Part shown: piece by piece, positions 1 through 12,440 of the stretch
Numbering within the stretch: position 1 is the first letter of the stretch
Layout of the letters: the number at the start of each line of letters is the position of its first letter
Origin: Epiperipatus broadwayi
Lineage: Eukaryota > Onychophora > Udeonychophora > Euonychophora > Peripatidae
Direction: 5' to 3'
DNA: 64,000 nucleotides
NCBI GenBank assembly: GCA_028023455.1
Contig: JAQFVV010012575.1
Coordinates: 1,050,517 to 1,114,516 of the forward strand
Made by a program: the position numbers and the translations under genes
The notes under the pieces: generated by a model
What the model was told of the DNA's origin: nothing
Databases searched by the model: none
The model's input: the letters and a program-made list of their open reading frames with translations, nothing else

Positions 1-1
1 A

Positions 2-1001
2 TCATCAAGTATAGATCCAGGATATTGTCATATTTTAAAGAATATTTATAAAAATGCAACAGCAACAATTAGATTACATAATGATACTGGAAAAATCAAC
101 ATTGAGAAAGGTGTAAGACAAGGTGACTCCATATCTCCAAAACTCTTTACAGCAGTGCTGCAAGAAGTATTTTGTGGATTAAAATGGGAAACTAAAGGAG
201 TGAAAGTAAATGGAGAGTATTTAAGTCATTTAGATTTCGCAGATGATGTAGTTGTTTTTGCAAATAATGCTTCAGAGCTGCAGGAAATGTTGCAGGAGTT
301 AGCAGATGAAAGTAGAAAAGTAGGACTAAAGATAAATGTTAAAAAGACTAAAGTAATGTTTAATCGATTTGCTCAAAATATGAAAACAAAGATTGATTAT
401 GAAGAATTAGAAGAAGTTAACAGTTACAAATACCTTGGTCAGATTATTAATACAGATGGAAACATAATGGAGGAAATTAATCATAGAATTAAACTTGGTT
501 GGAGTGCTTTTGGTAGAAATAACTTGATACTAAAAGGAAATATGCCTATGTGTTTGAAAAGGATGGTTTTTAACAAATGTGTTTTACCAGTTCTTACTTA
601 TGGATCTGAGACTTGGACATTTAATGGAAGAGCAATACAGAGACTTCAGACCACTCAAAGGAGTATGGAGAGATGTATGTTGGGAGTAACAAAGAAGAGA
701 TCGAAAACGCAATGTATGGGTAAGACAACAAACAGGTGTTATTGACCTTATTGAAAAAATTAAAAGATTGAAATGGAGTTGGGCTGGACATATTGCTAGA
801 AGAGATGATAATAGATGGACAATTGAAATTTTAAACTGGATTCCAAGAGATTGTAAAAGACCCAGAAAGAGACCACATGTGAGATGGGTGGATGAAATAA
901 GAAAATGTGCAGGAGTGTTGTGGAGAAGAGAAGCTAAAGATCGGAGAAGATGGATTAAACTTGGAGAGACCTTCATCCTGCAGTGGATTGATAATGGTTG
1001 A
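2..1001 (+). pseudogene. RTE-like LINE reverse transcriptase, C-terminal part
   Basis: This is the 3' part of a non-LTR retrotransposon open reading frame, cut by the window start. Frame 2 runs from base 2 with RT motif B (GVRQGDSISPKLF, about 110-150) and the catalytic FADD motif (LDFADDVVVFA, about 230-262), followed by the thumb region (SYKYLG, LTYGSETW). A frameshift near 700-745 ends that frame. The same protein continues in another frame from about 730 to 1001 (KWSWAGHIARR, RPHVRWVDEIRK), which is the typical C-terminus of RTE/BovB-like elements common in invertebrates. Motif content is clear; clade assignment rests on the C-terminal block. The frameshift makes it non-functional. Confidence 0.88.
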
Positions 1002-1018
1002 TGATGATGATGATGATT
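1000..1018 (+). repeat. (GAT)n 3' tail of the LINE
   Basis: About six GAT/TGA triplets directly follow the LINE stop codon. RTE-type LINEs usually end in a short tandem repeat instead of poly-A, so this is taken as the element's 3' end. Confidence 0.7.
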
Positions 1019-1682
1019 TTTAGGTTCTACTTAATCTGCCCTGAGGATAATCAATGCATTTTGTTGGTTTTTAATTAAAGAATGCTGCCGTTCTATTGTT
1101 TACATTTTACGTTTACTAATTACATTTTGGGGAATTTTTCTTTAATTAATCTATTATCTATCACTGACCGATGCTTTTAAATTTCAAAAACAAAAAGGGA
1201 ACATAAGATTATTTTAACTTTTAATTAAATATTACATCAGATATTTTTAGAATTATTATTAAATGAAATTTAAACAAAGCAATAAATACGAACTTTATAA
1301 TCCAAAATAAATGATTAAAATTATACAAAATTATATAACTAAAAGAAATCTAAATTATATTATTTTATCCCTATTTATTGCGTTTAATTTGAGATCGAAA
1401 TGTGTGCGTGTTTATGCTGAATTCTACATATATTTATACATTTTTAATATTGTTACACACACAATTCGATATCAAAAAGTTTAAATTTGGACGGGATAGA
1501 CCAGTCAGTGAATGACGACAGAAAAAGGTGAAACTTAAGATTCGAATACGAATCTTACTGTTTCAATATAGATACCCTAAATATAATATAATGAGCTTGC
1601 TATAGTTCTAAACAAGCTTTTTTGATAAATACCGCAAGAGAAAGCATTTAAAATATCTATCTAAAATAATGCTATCCCCTCG

Positions 1683-1725
1683 CTGGTTTCGAACTAAAGC
1701 TAATGGTTGGTCATCAGTGAGACGC
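1683..1725 (-). ncRNA. Hammerhead ribozyme remnant (minus)
   Basis: On the minus strand, box CUGAUGA is at 1717-1711 and CGAAAC ends at 1686. Both conserved core boxes are exact. The expected GUC cleavage triplet after GAAAC is replaced (CAGCGAG) and stem II is enlarged, so self-cleavage is doubtful. Sister copies show the consensus arrangement: CUGAUGA, stem GAGC/GCUC, GAAAC, then GGUC. Confidence 0.6.
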
Positions 1726-2324
1726 TAAGACATTCAGACACTAGATCTAAAATACAAACTCAAAACCAGCATTTATCTAATACTTAACTATTAAGTAGAA
1801 AATCTGAAATTTTCAGACACCTATATATGTCTTCAAATCCAGCTATCTAACTTAAATAACCATGTGGGACTGAACAAAATTCAGATACACCATATATTAA
1901 TAGTTTTAGCAATATAAGATCGCCAAAGCCTTAAAAGCCAAACTATAATAATAAGGTAACCCAAGTCATACATTTAGTGACTTAATTAGCTTATATTTAT
2001 AAATGTAATATAATGAGTGTGTTAGTAACATAGCTCTAAATAAACTTTCTCTTGTGGCACTTATTGAAAAGCTTGTTTAGGCCTATTAGCATGCCCATTA
2101 TATTACATTTGTAAATACAAGCTAATTAAGTCACATGATATATGACTGTGTTTTTTTTTTTACTATTATAGTTTGGTTTTTAAGGCTTTGGTGATGTTAT
2201 ATTGCTAAGATTATTAATATATAGTGTATCTGAATTTTGTTCACTCCCACATGGTTATTTAAGTTAGATAGTCTGGTCACTTAGTACATTTAATGTATTT
2301 TAGATCTTGTGTCTGAATGTCCTA

Positions 2325-2362
2325 GTGCCTCACTGAGGAGAGGCATTAGCTCAAAACTGGTT
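2325..2362 (+). ncRNA. Hammerhead ribozyme remnant (plus)
   Basis: CUGAGGA at 2333-2339, a stem GAG/CUC around GCAUUAG, then AAAAC (2353-2357) in place of GAAAC, and a permitted GUU cleavage triplet. The G12-to-A change hits a catalytic base, so this copy is probably inactive. It is the mirror partner of the minus motif at 1683-1725. Confidence 0.55.
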
Positions 2363-3103
2363 GTGGATAGGGGTAATTCTAGATAGAGATTTTAAATGCT
2401 TTCTCTTGGGGTATTTATCCATTTATCGAAAAGGCTTGTTTAGAGACATGCTATTAACGCTCATCATATTAAATTTGTAAATATAAGCTAATTAAATCAC
2501 GTGATGTATGATTGTTTTCCTTTCTAATATACTAACTTATAGACAATCTCCACATTTGAATGCAATAATTTATTCATTAGTTATAATATTGGAATTATTT
2601 AAAATAATGATAAGTAATTGATAACGAGTTATATCGTCCATTATTATTTTTTATTAGTGAATTGTGATAAGAGCAGGGGGAGGGGGGTACTTCGTTTACT
2701 ATTACATTAAATTTTACAGCACTTCTAATATATTTTTGTTGATAAAATGTTTCTTTTATATATAGAGGATTAATTTATCTTAGATATTAATAATAAGTTT
2801 TACTCTGTATTTCACTAGTTAAAACGGACCTATCTTGTTAGGCACAAAGAATAAATTCTTTAAGAGTTCATATTAGCGTTTTTTTATTGAACGAATATGC
2901 CAACAACACATAACTAAAATGTTATAGGTCACATGTAACTAAACAGAGTAGTATTTTTTTCTTTATGGCTATCAAATAGCAGGGTCATATTGAGAATTCA
3001 AACATCGATATCTCATATGTAGATATGTATATTTGGTAAAATATAGTTATACTAATTGTACTGATCTTCTAAATATTAATACACTTCGGCAATTTGAAGA
3101 TAT

Positions 3104-3191
3104 ATATATTTTATATGTCAACGCGTTGACCGGGAAGCGAACCCGGGCCGTTGGAAGACAGCTACGCTACCACTAGGCCACCAACGCTTGA
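3104..3191 (-). mobile_element. tRNA-Gly-derived SINE with 17-bp target duplication
   Basis: The minus strand reads like a tRNA-Gly: acceptor GCGTTGG pairing with TCAACGC, an A-box-like TGGCCTAGTGG, an anticodon loop CTTCCAA (TCC), and a T arm with CCGGGTTCGCTTCCCGG. The 3' half of the anticodon stem and the variable loop are shortened, so this is not an intact tRNA gene. A short AT tail follows. The insert is flanked by perfect copies of CGGCAATTTGAAGATAT (3087-3103 and 3192-3208). The paralogous segment near 12970 has only one diverged copy of that target, an empty site. Confidence 0.88.
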
Positions 3192-3707
3192 CGGCAATTT
3201 GAAGATATTAAAATGACTTTACCTTAATTATTTAAATAACTAACAGTGGGAAAAAATAGTTCATTTTTTCTTTTTATATTAAAAGTTTAAAGTATTCATA
3301 TGACAACATACAAATTCTAATATGGTTTTCCAATATTTCAATATTACTTAAATTGAAATACCGAGTAATAAAATATATAAAAATATAAGTTTGTCACACA
3401 CGCAACCTAATGAATGCCTGAAACACAATTTAATAATATTTTTATTATATATATTTGTTTACAATGATATTTTCTTATTAAAGAATAATAATAAAATTTT
3501 CTTCCTTACTATTATAAGCGTTGAAAGAAACTGAATATCATACCGATAAGGAAAACATTTAATCAAATGTTAAATATAATTTTTAAGGATTAATAATAAA
3601 AGTCTATAGACCTATACATTACACTATCACACACTTTATATTATGCAATAGCAGAATATATCTAATCAATCCAATCAATGCTTTGAGAAAGTTATATTCA
3701 TATGTAA

Positions 3708-3940
3708 TATTTACTAAGGCTGTAACCTTTAGAAATAAGAGTCTGAAAAAATTCGAAGCTAGGGACCTCTACAGGTCTTAGCCACAGGTTTACGCTAGGA
3801 AGAAAAGAGGGAAGCGTAAGCTTGTGGCTAAGACCTGTAGAGGTCCCTACCATCGAATTTTTTCGGACGCTTATTCCTAAAGGTTACAGCCTTAGTAAAT
3901 ATTACTGTAATATAATAATGTGCGTTTAATAAAATTTATA
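3708..3940. mobile_element. Hairpin retroposon, copy 1
   Basis: A near-perfect inverted repeat: TTTACTAAGGCTGTAACC near 3710 is mirrored by GGTTACAGCCTTAGTAAA near 3880, with CTACAGGTCTTAGCCACA and its complement near the centre. It continues into an asymmetric right tail (TAATATAATAATGTGC...AAAATTTAT). Flanks carry the direct repeat ATTCATATGTAA (3696-3707 and 3941-3952). The paralogous segment near 13500 lacks the insert. Variable-length target duplications (12 bp here, 15 bp in copy 2) argue for LINE-style retroposition rather than a cut-and-paste MITE. Confidence 0.8.
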
Positions 3941-4373
3941 ATTCATATGTAACAAAAATCAATTGTATATTTATTGGTAGTTATTATTTGCTTATTTATA
4001 AAGTGCTGTAAATTGTTTTATTTATAACCTATATTTATTTTATTTTATTAATATTTATAGACTACGCAAGAGAACACTGGTGCAGAATTCTCCTATACAA
4101 GATAAACATTTACGAATCAATAAATGATTATACCGTAATTATTTCATTGTTAAAATTTAATATTTTCCCATCGATTCTTTGAATAATCATTAGATTAACT
4201 TAGAATTTTTAATAGGCAGATCTGTTTATAGAATGATAGATGAAAAAAATAAAATTTAAGGCGCCTGATGAAGTATTTAATAGTATTAGTACACGCTAGT
4301 AACATTAAAGTTCAAAGGGTTCGAATCATATGACTATGATTATAATCTATATATACCATATACATACACAATT

Positions 4374-6584
4374 GTTTATTTATATTTAGTATAATGCAAA
4401 AATATACTGGTATCTGAATCCTTTGAATCTTAATATTTTTTATTTGTTAAAATGGCTCCCAGTAAGGGTAGACTAAACATTAAATCCACAAGTCTGAGAT
4501 TCATTTGTTTTGTTGGAATTGTTATTAAGCAATAAAAATAAAAAAAATGAATAATTATCCACTTAAAATATAAAAATTTATAAAATCAAGCAAGGTAGAC
4601 ACAAATGTTTAGTATAGCCCAAGTAGGCACAAAATTTTTATTATAATTTTTTCCCCCATTTTGTGTTTATTAATTTTTAGTATTTTCTTGATGATATTAA
4701 AACATAAGAATGATTTTTGCTAACACATGTGAGAATAAAAACTACTCTATTTAAATAAAAAAGTAAATAAATAAAAAGAATGACGAAAACTACGAATAAA
4801 AGAAAAATCAAATATTTATCATGAATGTAGAACAGAGCACAGAGTTAGTAAAAGAGAAGATAGGAATCCAGAAAAAGAGTTAGAATATTATATCAATTAA
4901 TGCTATCATGTTGAAGTTAACGCAAGCAGAATTTTAATAAAATGAAACAAAATTTTGAAGTAAATCAAAAGTTTGTAGAAGTAAATTAAAAGTTTGACAA
5001 AAAGTCAGAGAAATAAATCAAAAATTTAAGAAGTAAACCGAGAAAAGCAGACGTATTAAAATATATTAGTCAAAATATATCTGAAATAAAGTAGAGAATA
5101 AAATGGAATTAAAAATTGAGAATTAATCGGAAAAATAGGAAATTAAAAAAAAAAAAAACATCACAAAAATAATTAGCTATTGCTAACAACTTTTTTCTGA
5201 CAACAAAAATATCAGATATTAAAAGAAGAGATGGATAAATTTAAAGAAGAAATTAAAACAGAAATTAGAAAAGACAAATTAGAAATAAAAAAAGCCCAAC
5301 AAAATTACAAGAATAAAATAAATTAAAGAAAGATAAATAACAAAAGAGAAAGGATACTAGAAATAATATAAATGCAAGTAATGATAGAAAATAATTATAA
5401 ACAATTATAAAGAAGTAAAAGAACATAACATGGATAAGAAAATCAATTAATAGTTGAATGAAAAATTATATTTTATCAACAATCAAATAATAAATTCATT
5501 TAAATTTTTTTAAATTAAAAAAAATGACATGGAAATTAATAAAATAAATGTGACCAAATATATCATATTAATTTTTAAACCATTAGATTACCTTTTAAAT
5601 ACTGTATGGAGATAGTTGTTTCCATATTAATGTTTGAGGATATATACATAAGGGGTAAAAGTATGTGTGCTAGAAAGGAAGATATAAGTAAAATTTGGAT
5701 AAAAAAATATAGAACTGTATGCAAATATAAGATGATTCAAAATTAGAGAAGTAAAAATTGAAAGTAAATATAGTAAAGAAATAGTAAGGGAGACAATAAA
5801 GATAGTTTAACTTTTAGTCATTTAAATGAAGAAATAAATGCAAGAGAATCAAAAGAAATTAATTTAAGTTCAGATATTGAAGAAAAATATGTAAAATCAA
5901 TCAACTCTGTTGAAGATCAAAGTAATAACCCGATTGATGCAAAGAAGATATTATAGTTTTTGCTACATATTGATACCAAAATCTATTCATAGATGAAGGC
6001 AGTCACTGGCATGGATAGTTCAATGGTGAAATTTATTAAATTGAATAAATTGAAAATATTTCAAGATGAAGTTGGGAAAAAAATATTTGCAATGATTAGA
6101 AGAATTATTTTCATTCCCTAAAATGGGTAATCAAGAGCTGATAACTAAAGTCAGCAACTATTTATATGTTGCTGCTAAAAGCTATTTCAGATTCTTATTT
6201 GATAAACCAACTATATTTTAAAAGTAAGAGTTATCACCCCTAAACAGTTTTAGAGGTAAGGTGACATATTGATACAATTAGAGAAAAAAATTTATACAAT
6301 TCTTTCATAGTAAGTATTAAGCCTAAGAATTCTTACTACATTAACTATAAAAGAATACCAAATCCTAATGACTACAAAAATATCTGCAGAAATAGGTACT
6401 ACAAACAAAAATAACTGCTAGACTTACAATAAAAAAATAGCTAAATTCTTAACTCTTTCCTTGTGCACTTTTTAACAACGTTCTAGTGGCCAATTTGCTA
6501 GCCTGTCATGCTTTTTATTTAAATAAATAAATCTTTAATTTTCATCTATTTTTCATTTTTTAAAATATTTATTACAATTATATA
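4374..6584. other. AT-rich stretch, no supported gene
   Basis: Mostly A-rich sequence on the plus strand, with short Lys/Glu/Asn-rich frames broken by many stops, especially 4800-6200. It could be a decayed gag-like or coiled-coil coding region, but no motif supports a family. Confidence 0.5.
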
Positions 6585-7212
6585 TTTAGTAATTAATTTA
6601 TTGTGGTCACAGATAGCATATGTAAATAGTTTAAACAGGCTTTAGCCTGTACTCAATGTGCTTTAAAATTTGCAATAATCAAGCATATTTTGCCAATAGA
6701 GGGACCTTCCAAACCACGATACAAGATAGCAACTTTTATAAAGATAAAAGCAGCCATCTTATCATTAACCTAAATGTTCACTTATATAGGTGAACCTGAA
6801 GCATCTTGATTTAGTTCTGCCTGAAGTAGTTGTTTTCTCCACTGTTTAAGTCCACTATTTCCTTTACAAATTAACTTAGTAAAATCTTGCAATTTACAGC
6901 AAGTTAATATTACATCTTAATGTTGGAAATTCTATAAACTATTGAAGAGTAGTAATTAATTTATTGAGCACACAGAGAGCATATGTAAATACTTAATTTG
7001 TAAAGAAAATAGTGGATTTAAACAAACTACTTCACACTTCCAAATCAAGATGCTTCAGATTTACCTATTTAAGTGGACATTAGGTTAAAGATAAGATGGC
7101 TGCTCTTATCTTTATAAAACTTACTATCTTGTATTGTGGTTTGGAAGGTTCCCTCTATCAGCAAAATATGCTGGATTATTGCAAATTTTAAAGTGCATTG
7201 AGTACAGGCTTA
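6585..7212. repeat. Fold-back repeat with about 230-bp arms
   Basis: The left arm (about 6640-6880, GCCTGTACTCAATG...) is the reverse complement of the right arm (about 6990-7212, ...CATTGAGTACAGGC), including GGTTTGGAAGG and AAGATGGCTGC blocks. A 45-bp direct repeat (AGTAATTAATTTATTG...AGCATATGTAAATA) precedes each arm, at 6589 and 6951. No ORF, no hammerhead boxes and no clear terminal target duplication were found. Confidence 0.7.
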
Positions 7213-7351
7213 ATTATAAATTTAAAAAATTATTATTAAAATATTATTTCAACTTTGCAAATATAAAAAAAAATGTAATAAATTGAAATACATAATCATT
7301 TTATGCCCTTGTTGCTAGAAATGTATTTGGAACATAATAAACTTTATTTAA

Positions 7352-7741
7352 ACCACATTTATCACTAAAATAAAAGATGGTGACTCAACCTGCATAATTT
7401 GCAAAAAAGAAGATGAAACCATCAACCATTTCAGATTCAGATGTAATCAGCTAATGCAACTTAAGAGTCAGATTAAGGAAAATCAATCTAAATTATTTAA
7501 TTTGGAACAATGTATCAGAAAAGGATCATACCCAGAAATTAGACTCTCATTAATTCTTGATCATCTATTGTGGATTACTAGATGTAAGCTAATATTTAAT
7601 CATCAAAATTTTAATCCTATTAACTTCATGCAGAACAATCTTAAGAAAGCAAGAACAAGAGATAACCTGATAACCCCTGAGGTTATTTTTACCATGACTT
7701 GGGACATGCTGGATTTATTCTCTCCATGGTTCAACCAATAA
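7352..7741 (+). pseudogene. LINE C-terminal fragment with CCHC motif
   Basis: A 5'-truncated fragment of a non-LTR element. The frame contains a C-x2-C-x7-H-x5-C type motif (STCIICKKEDETINH) at about 7389-7460, then a hydrophobic/basic C-terminus (LLWITRCKLIFN, TWDMLDLFSPWF) ending at a TAA. The same order, with a recognisable LW..RCK..FN block, ends the larger LINE at 52793-53422, so both belong to related families. The frame is open but has no RT, so it is a dead fragment. Confidence 0.75.
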
Positions 7742-8639
7742 CAGAATGCTCCGAAAGAGAGAAAACAGAAGAGAAATTGACTCAAATTCGGGAAAACCAA
7801 ATGAAGGAATGAGAAAACAATTTAAACAAAATATGTACCAAATAACCTTTAATGTAATAATGTAATCATTAATAAATTATTTTGGAAACTAAATATATAA
7901 AGCAATAAAATTTTATCATAAAGTTTTAAATTTCATGTATAATTTCACAAAAAAATCACACACACATACAAATAGTTATTAAGGAGTTTTTTCTCCTAAT
8001 ATAAATTTCCTGATTAAAATTATTACAATTCTTTGATTTCGATTCTTCTAAAAAAAATCAAATTTATTCAAATAAAATCTTTCTCTAAATGTCCTATTAA
8101 TATCACAAAAAAAATTTCTCATTTAATTTTCAAAAATAAAAATAAATATATCTACAAAGTATGGTCTATTTTTAAATAGAAGAACGGATTCAAGAACAAC
8201 GATTAATTTGAAAACAAAGGTCTCTTCATCCGAAAGTATGTGCGTGATTTTTCAATTGACAAATAAATATACGGACAGTTACAATTGAACCGCCATAAAT
8301 TGAGGGATTGTAATCTGAAATATTTTGTGTTTGTTGAAAGAAAAATTAAATCCCTTGAACAAGATCAATTTGCAATCCAATGGGGAGAAAGATATACAAA
8401 TTTGAGGTTAATAGATTTATTACTTCAGCAATTCAAGTAAAATCTCTTATTATATTACACAGACTACAGAAAGTTAATAAAAAATTCAAAAGGATCCACA
8501 ACATGAATTTATAACATCAAGAACTAGAAGCCCAAGTCTAAAATTTTAAGGATCAGATAGTGAGAATACCAACTTTAAGAATGAATGTAAACTAAACCAG
8601 GAAAATAAAATTAAAAAAATTACAATTTGACAGTTTAAT

Positions 8640-9120
8640 TTCTACTTTAGAAAATGACCGTGGAAATATAATACAAATTAAATTTTTGAGTACAAGTATA
8701 ATGTATACACTGAACTTTAGATGTAATTAGAGGGGATTTGAATACAGACTTTCACACTTTCTTCAGCTATCCATTACATCTTATATAAGCCGATATATAT
8801 GACCACATATATGTAAAAAAGATAATTGATCTCCAATATAAGAAATTCATACTGAATCAACACTCATAAGTTGGTCCAGATTATCATACAGTTTATATTA
8901 AGATAAAAAATCTTCAAACTTTAGTGAACAGGCTGAAACCTTTTACACTTTCCAACTCTTCAGTCATCCATATTACTGAAAATCTGACGATAGAATGCTC
9001 AAAGCTCTTGTTGATGCTAATATTGTTGTCATACCTACATTGATTTTATGTCACTCTGACCTCTCATATATAAGACAATCCACTCCATCCAAAGAAAAAT
9101 TTTTGTGTTAGTTAAAATAT
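8640..9120 (+). pseudogene. LINE apurinic endonuclease (APE) domain remnant
   Basis: One frame, interrupted by stops, shows RGDLNTDFHTF (from 8729), then IYDHIYVKKI, then VGPDYHTVYIKIKN (from 8870). These fit the GDFN, D-H-I and SDH blocks of APE endonucleases of non-LTR retrotransposons. Related, more decayed copies of the last two blocks lie near 10910-11000 and 42430-42510. It may belong with the LINE C-terminus just upstream, but the order (C-terminus before APE) means separate insertions. Confidence 0.6.
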
Positions 9121-9493
9121 TTTAAGTAAGCCAACTATAATTGAATCAGTGCAGATAAATTCTTTACCATGTATAAAAGACCCTACACAGTTGTGAATCA
9201 AATCAAGATACAATTAAAGAAACATATAACCTATAATAATAAAAATTCATGAATTGAAACAACTTGAGAAAAATGACATATGTAATATTGCAATTAGGTT
9301 TAAAAAATAATGCATTTGCAAATATAACATTAATAATAAAAAATAATAAGCAAGTAATTAATATTATTTTTTTAAAAAATATATAAATAAAAAAACTAAT
9401 GGAATTTATAATAGACTCTATAGAATCTGGATTTATGAAAGCAATGTTTTCTAGAAAGTGTGTATAAGAAATAATAATAATAACAAAATCATA

Positions 9494-9865
9494 AGTTGCA
9501 GTTTTTCACACAATAGTTCCACCTAGTATAAACTCTAGTAATCAATAGATGCTAAAAGGTTATTTAAAACCATATCCAGTGACTCTTTATCCAATATCCC
9601 CATACTAGTTTCTAGCTTATAGCTTATATCAGTGAGGAGCATTGGCTCTGGAAGCAATTCAGCTGAATCTTTGGGTCTAATAGACCCATTCAGCATCCAT
9701 CTTTTATTTATTTGAGTACACATAGAATAGGGATTAAAATGCAGCATCTACTGATTGCTAGAACTTGCACTAGGTAGCACTATAGTGTAGAAATTTTTGC
9801 TACTATTTTAACAGCTCACATAAGTATAAAAAAAGGTAATCATGTGATATTGTAATGGCTTAATC
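9494..9865. mobile_element. Retrozyme-like fold-back, copy A1
   Basis: A small inverted repeat of family A, whose unit contains TGGGGATATTGG, GAGTA.GCACTAGAT and ATCCATTGATTACTC. The left part is on the minus strand with its hammerhead at 9590-9640; the right part (from about 9710) resumes the same unit on the plus strand. The repeat is decayed and short of a full monomer on each side. Confidence 0.6.
9590..9645 (-). ncRNA. Hammerhead ribozyme, mutated core
   Basis: Minus strand: stem I halves CCAAU...CUCA and UGGGGAUAUUGG, box CUGAUAU at 9632-9626 (expected CUGANGA, so G8 and A9 are changed), GAAAC at 9612-9608, and a GUA triplet. The fold is recognisable but two catalytic bases are lost, so it is likely inactive. 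Confidence 0.55.
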
Positions 9866-9869
9866 ATAA

Positions 9870-12440
9870 CAGTTACTACGACAGACATATAAAGATATTA
9901 ATATAAAGTAATTCAGAATTGGAAGCATATAGTTTTAGAGAGGAGCGAGTTTAAGATGAAAATAATTTATTTTTTATAAAAAAAAAAACAAAAAAAAACT
10001 GTTATACAATAAATGCTACGTGTTCACACAATCTAAACAAATTATTTAGGAGATAATTTAATATAAAACAACAACAACAATAATAAATAATTTAATTTGA
10101 TATATAAAATAATCATAGAGATTACTTGATCATAAAATTATATATTTGAAAGATGAAATATTACAATTTATTATTATTATATTGTTTTGGTGGATCTAAA
10201 AGCAAATAGTATTTTATTTAGATTTTTTGAAAAGAAAAAAGAACAAAAATTTCTGATTATACTCTTTGAGATTTTTACATTTTTATTATTTAACTCATAA
10301 TCTGATAAAGTAAATCTGAAAACTAGAAAGAGAACCAATTGTTAAAATAATGAGCATCTAAGTCAAATTTTCTTTTCCTCACAAAATTATATGCCAATAG
10401 GATGTTAAAAAAACACTATCATTCATTTTGGATTTTCAGTTAGAAACACCACAATATTTAAAAAAAACAACAACTAAAGTTAATAATGATTTTCCTTTCT
10501 GTTAATATTAAATATGGAGAAGCTACAATCTTCAAGCACATTCTAAAATCATGTTAATTAATGTCATTAAGTACATTTCTTTCTCATAGAAATATTTTAC
10601 ATATGAATGAAAAGAAAATAATAGTCAATGTAAATATCAAATCAAATATAATATTTTAAACAAATTGATATCTTGTTTTATTGCAATCTCAAAGCAAAAA
10701 AAAGATATAAACTATTACAAAATTCGAACAATTTTTCCATTTTAAAATACAGTGGAACTATAAACTATCCTATATTTGGTTTCAAGCACTCCCCTTCTAC
10801 AAATGTATATAAGATATAAGTAAATAGAGAAATTTGAACTTAGGATTTTTTAATTTATATTTGTAATCCATTCCACCACAAACAACTGACATACATGTGA
10901 AAAAGATATATGATTCCCAATGCATATATTTTATGCAAAACCAGCACTCATCAGTTGGGCCAGATCATAATCTCCAATGCATATATACAATCAGAGCTCT
11001 GCTTATATTGAGATAGCAATTTCTTAAACTTTAATGAAAAGGATTCAATTTTCTTATCCTTTGAATTACTCAACCATCCATTTCATGGAAAAACCAATGG
11101 TCCAAATGCTGAAGCTATTGGTGGATTTGATATTGTAGTCATACCCATATAAACATTATGCCAACATAACCTCTCATATTATTGGACCATTATGTATCCA
11201 TATATTAGTATGAGAGATATAATAAATAGCACATGCTTTGTTGGTAAACATTGATTAAAATAGAATAAGCACTGCTTATCGAATTGCAAACATACTGTAC
11301 TTTTCAACATGCACATATAGACAACAAATATATTTTTATATATATAGTAAGCATATATAAATTGAATTTATACTATAAACAAAATTTTTAAATACTACTA
11401 ATAACTACTACTACTGATAATAATATATTTATTAATAATAAATTGAGGGGACACATTAATATGAATTTTACTAAGTCGTGTTTGTTTATTCATTCAATGA
11501 AAAAAATAAGAAATAAAGCTTACTGTCCTATATTTTTATATGTTAAATAAATCTGACTTTCATTGCAATCAAATACACTCTGGGTGATATTATTTTTTAT
11601 TTTCAATAACTTTTTTCTTTTATAAAAATATAATAGTCTTGTTATTCAGAAACTATTATTCTATTTATTTTAATAGTAATATTGTTATTAAGAAATTATG
11701 ATTTCTGTAATTGATTTGATGTTTTTAAATCAGTATCAACTTTAAGAATGTTCTAAAGTTTTGAAAACTTTTAGAATTACTTTCAGAAAATATTTTATTA
11801 TGCAAAATACTGTACATCAAATTCAGAAAGCATAATAAAAGAAGAATAAATTGTATGTGCTTTCAACATAAGCTGAATAAATGTTACTAATAAACATAAT
11901 CATATTTGTTGCTGTAAGACAGGAAAAATGTTTACTAGTGTATTAAAAATTTTATTTTCACATTTTATTTATTTTTTAAAATGTGATGCCCACAGTGATA
12001 AGTAAAGTAAAAATAGCTATTTGAATACTGTAAAATTGCAAATTTTAATATTTTTTTTGTTTGTTTGTCCACATTTTTTAAAATATATAATTGAAGTTGT
12101 GTAGATTAATACAATGTAAGTTGCAGTTTTACTGTGTTTTTGTTGTTGCTAGTGATGTTGTAATTAGCTATAGAGAACCAATCTACTGATAAAGGTAGAT
12201 AGGTTTAGTTATTTATGAATTTCATGCTAGTTAAAACAAAATGTTCTATTAAAATTGCATATGAACCATTTTCTGTGGTTATTATATTAAATCTGATTAA
12301 AAAATTTCCATATATGTATTGTGAGGCAAACTTGGTAGGAATTTGTTTTAGTTTTGTTAGCTATAAATAATCACTATATAATTTAAACAATTCATCAGTG
12401 TAATATTACCATAAAAAAATAAAAATATAGACATATTAAT
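9870..12440. other. AT-rich, decayed LINE fragment near 10860-11200
   Basis: No intact gene. Around 10880-11000 a broken frame (HVKKIYDSQC, QNQHSSVGPDHN) matches the APE remnant at 8800-8910, and NHPFHGK...AIGGFDIVVIPI follows near 11070-11150. The rest is low-complexity A/T sequence. Confidence 0.5.

Larger units (their letters stand above)
1590..2515. mobile_element. Hammerhead retrozyme-like fold-back, copy B1
   Basis: A large inverted repeat centred near 2060. The left arm carries the unit on the minus strand and the right arm on the plus strand, so the 5' ends meet in the middle. Each arm has a hammerhead-like motif (minus 1683-1725, plus 2325-2362) followed by the block CTTGTTTAGAG...GCTAATTAAGTCAC. 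In the left arm that block occurs twice, 428 bp apart (1604 and 2032), so the arm holds more than one monomer. No protein is encoded. The body (TATTAATATATGG...GTATCTGAATT) recurs at 21.5, 26.4 and 60.6 kb. Confidence 0.75.
2570..4370. repeat. Old dispersed segment, copy 1 (partner 12440-14060)
   Basis: Direct reading shows long, diverged collinearity with 12440-14060: shared runs include CTTC.TTTACTATTACATTAAA, a 'TACTCTGTATT' block, 'AATATGCCAA', 'TCTAAATATTAA' and 'TTTGTCAC'. The two copies differ by many substitutions and by two insertions present only here (3104-3191 and 3708-3940). Nothing coding is recognised. It may be a dispersed repeat or an old duplication. Confidence 0.6.

Noticed and set aside
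3119-3191. Functional tRNA-Gly(TCC) gene on the minus strand
   Set aside because: Acceptor and T arms fit, but the 3' half of the anticodon stem and the variable loop are shortened, and perfect 17-bp target duplications show it is a retroposed SINE.
3720-3890. Hammerhead in the hairpin retroposon (TCTGAAAAA...TCGAAGG)
   Set aside because: CUGA is present but the rest of the box and GAAAC do not line up around a stem.
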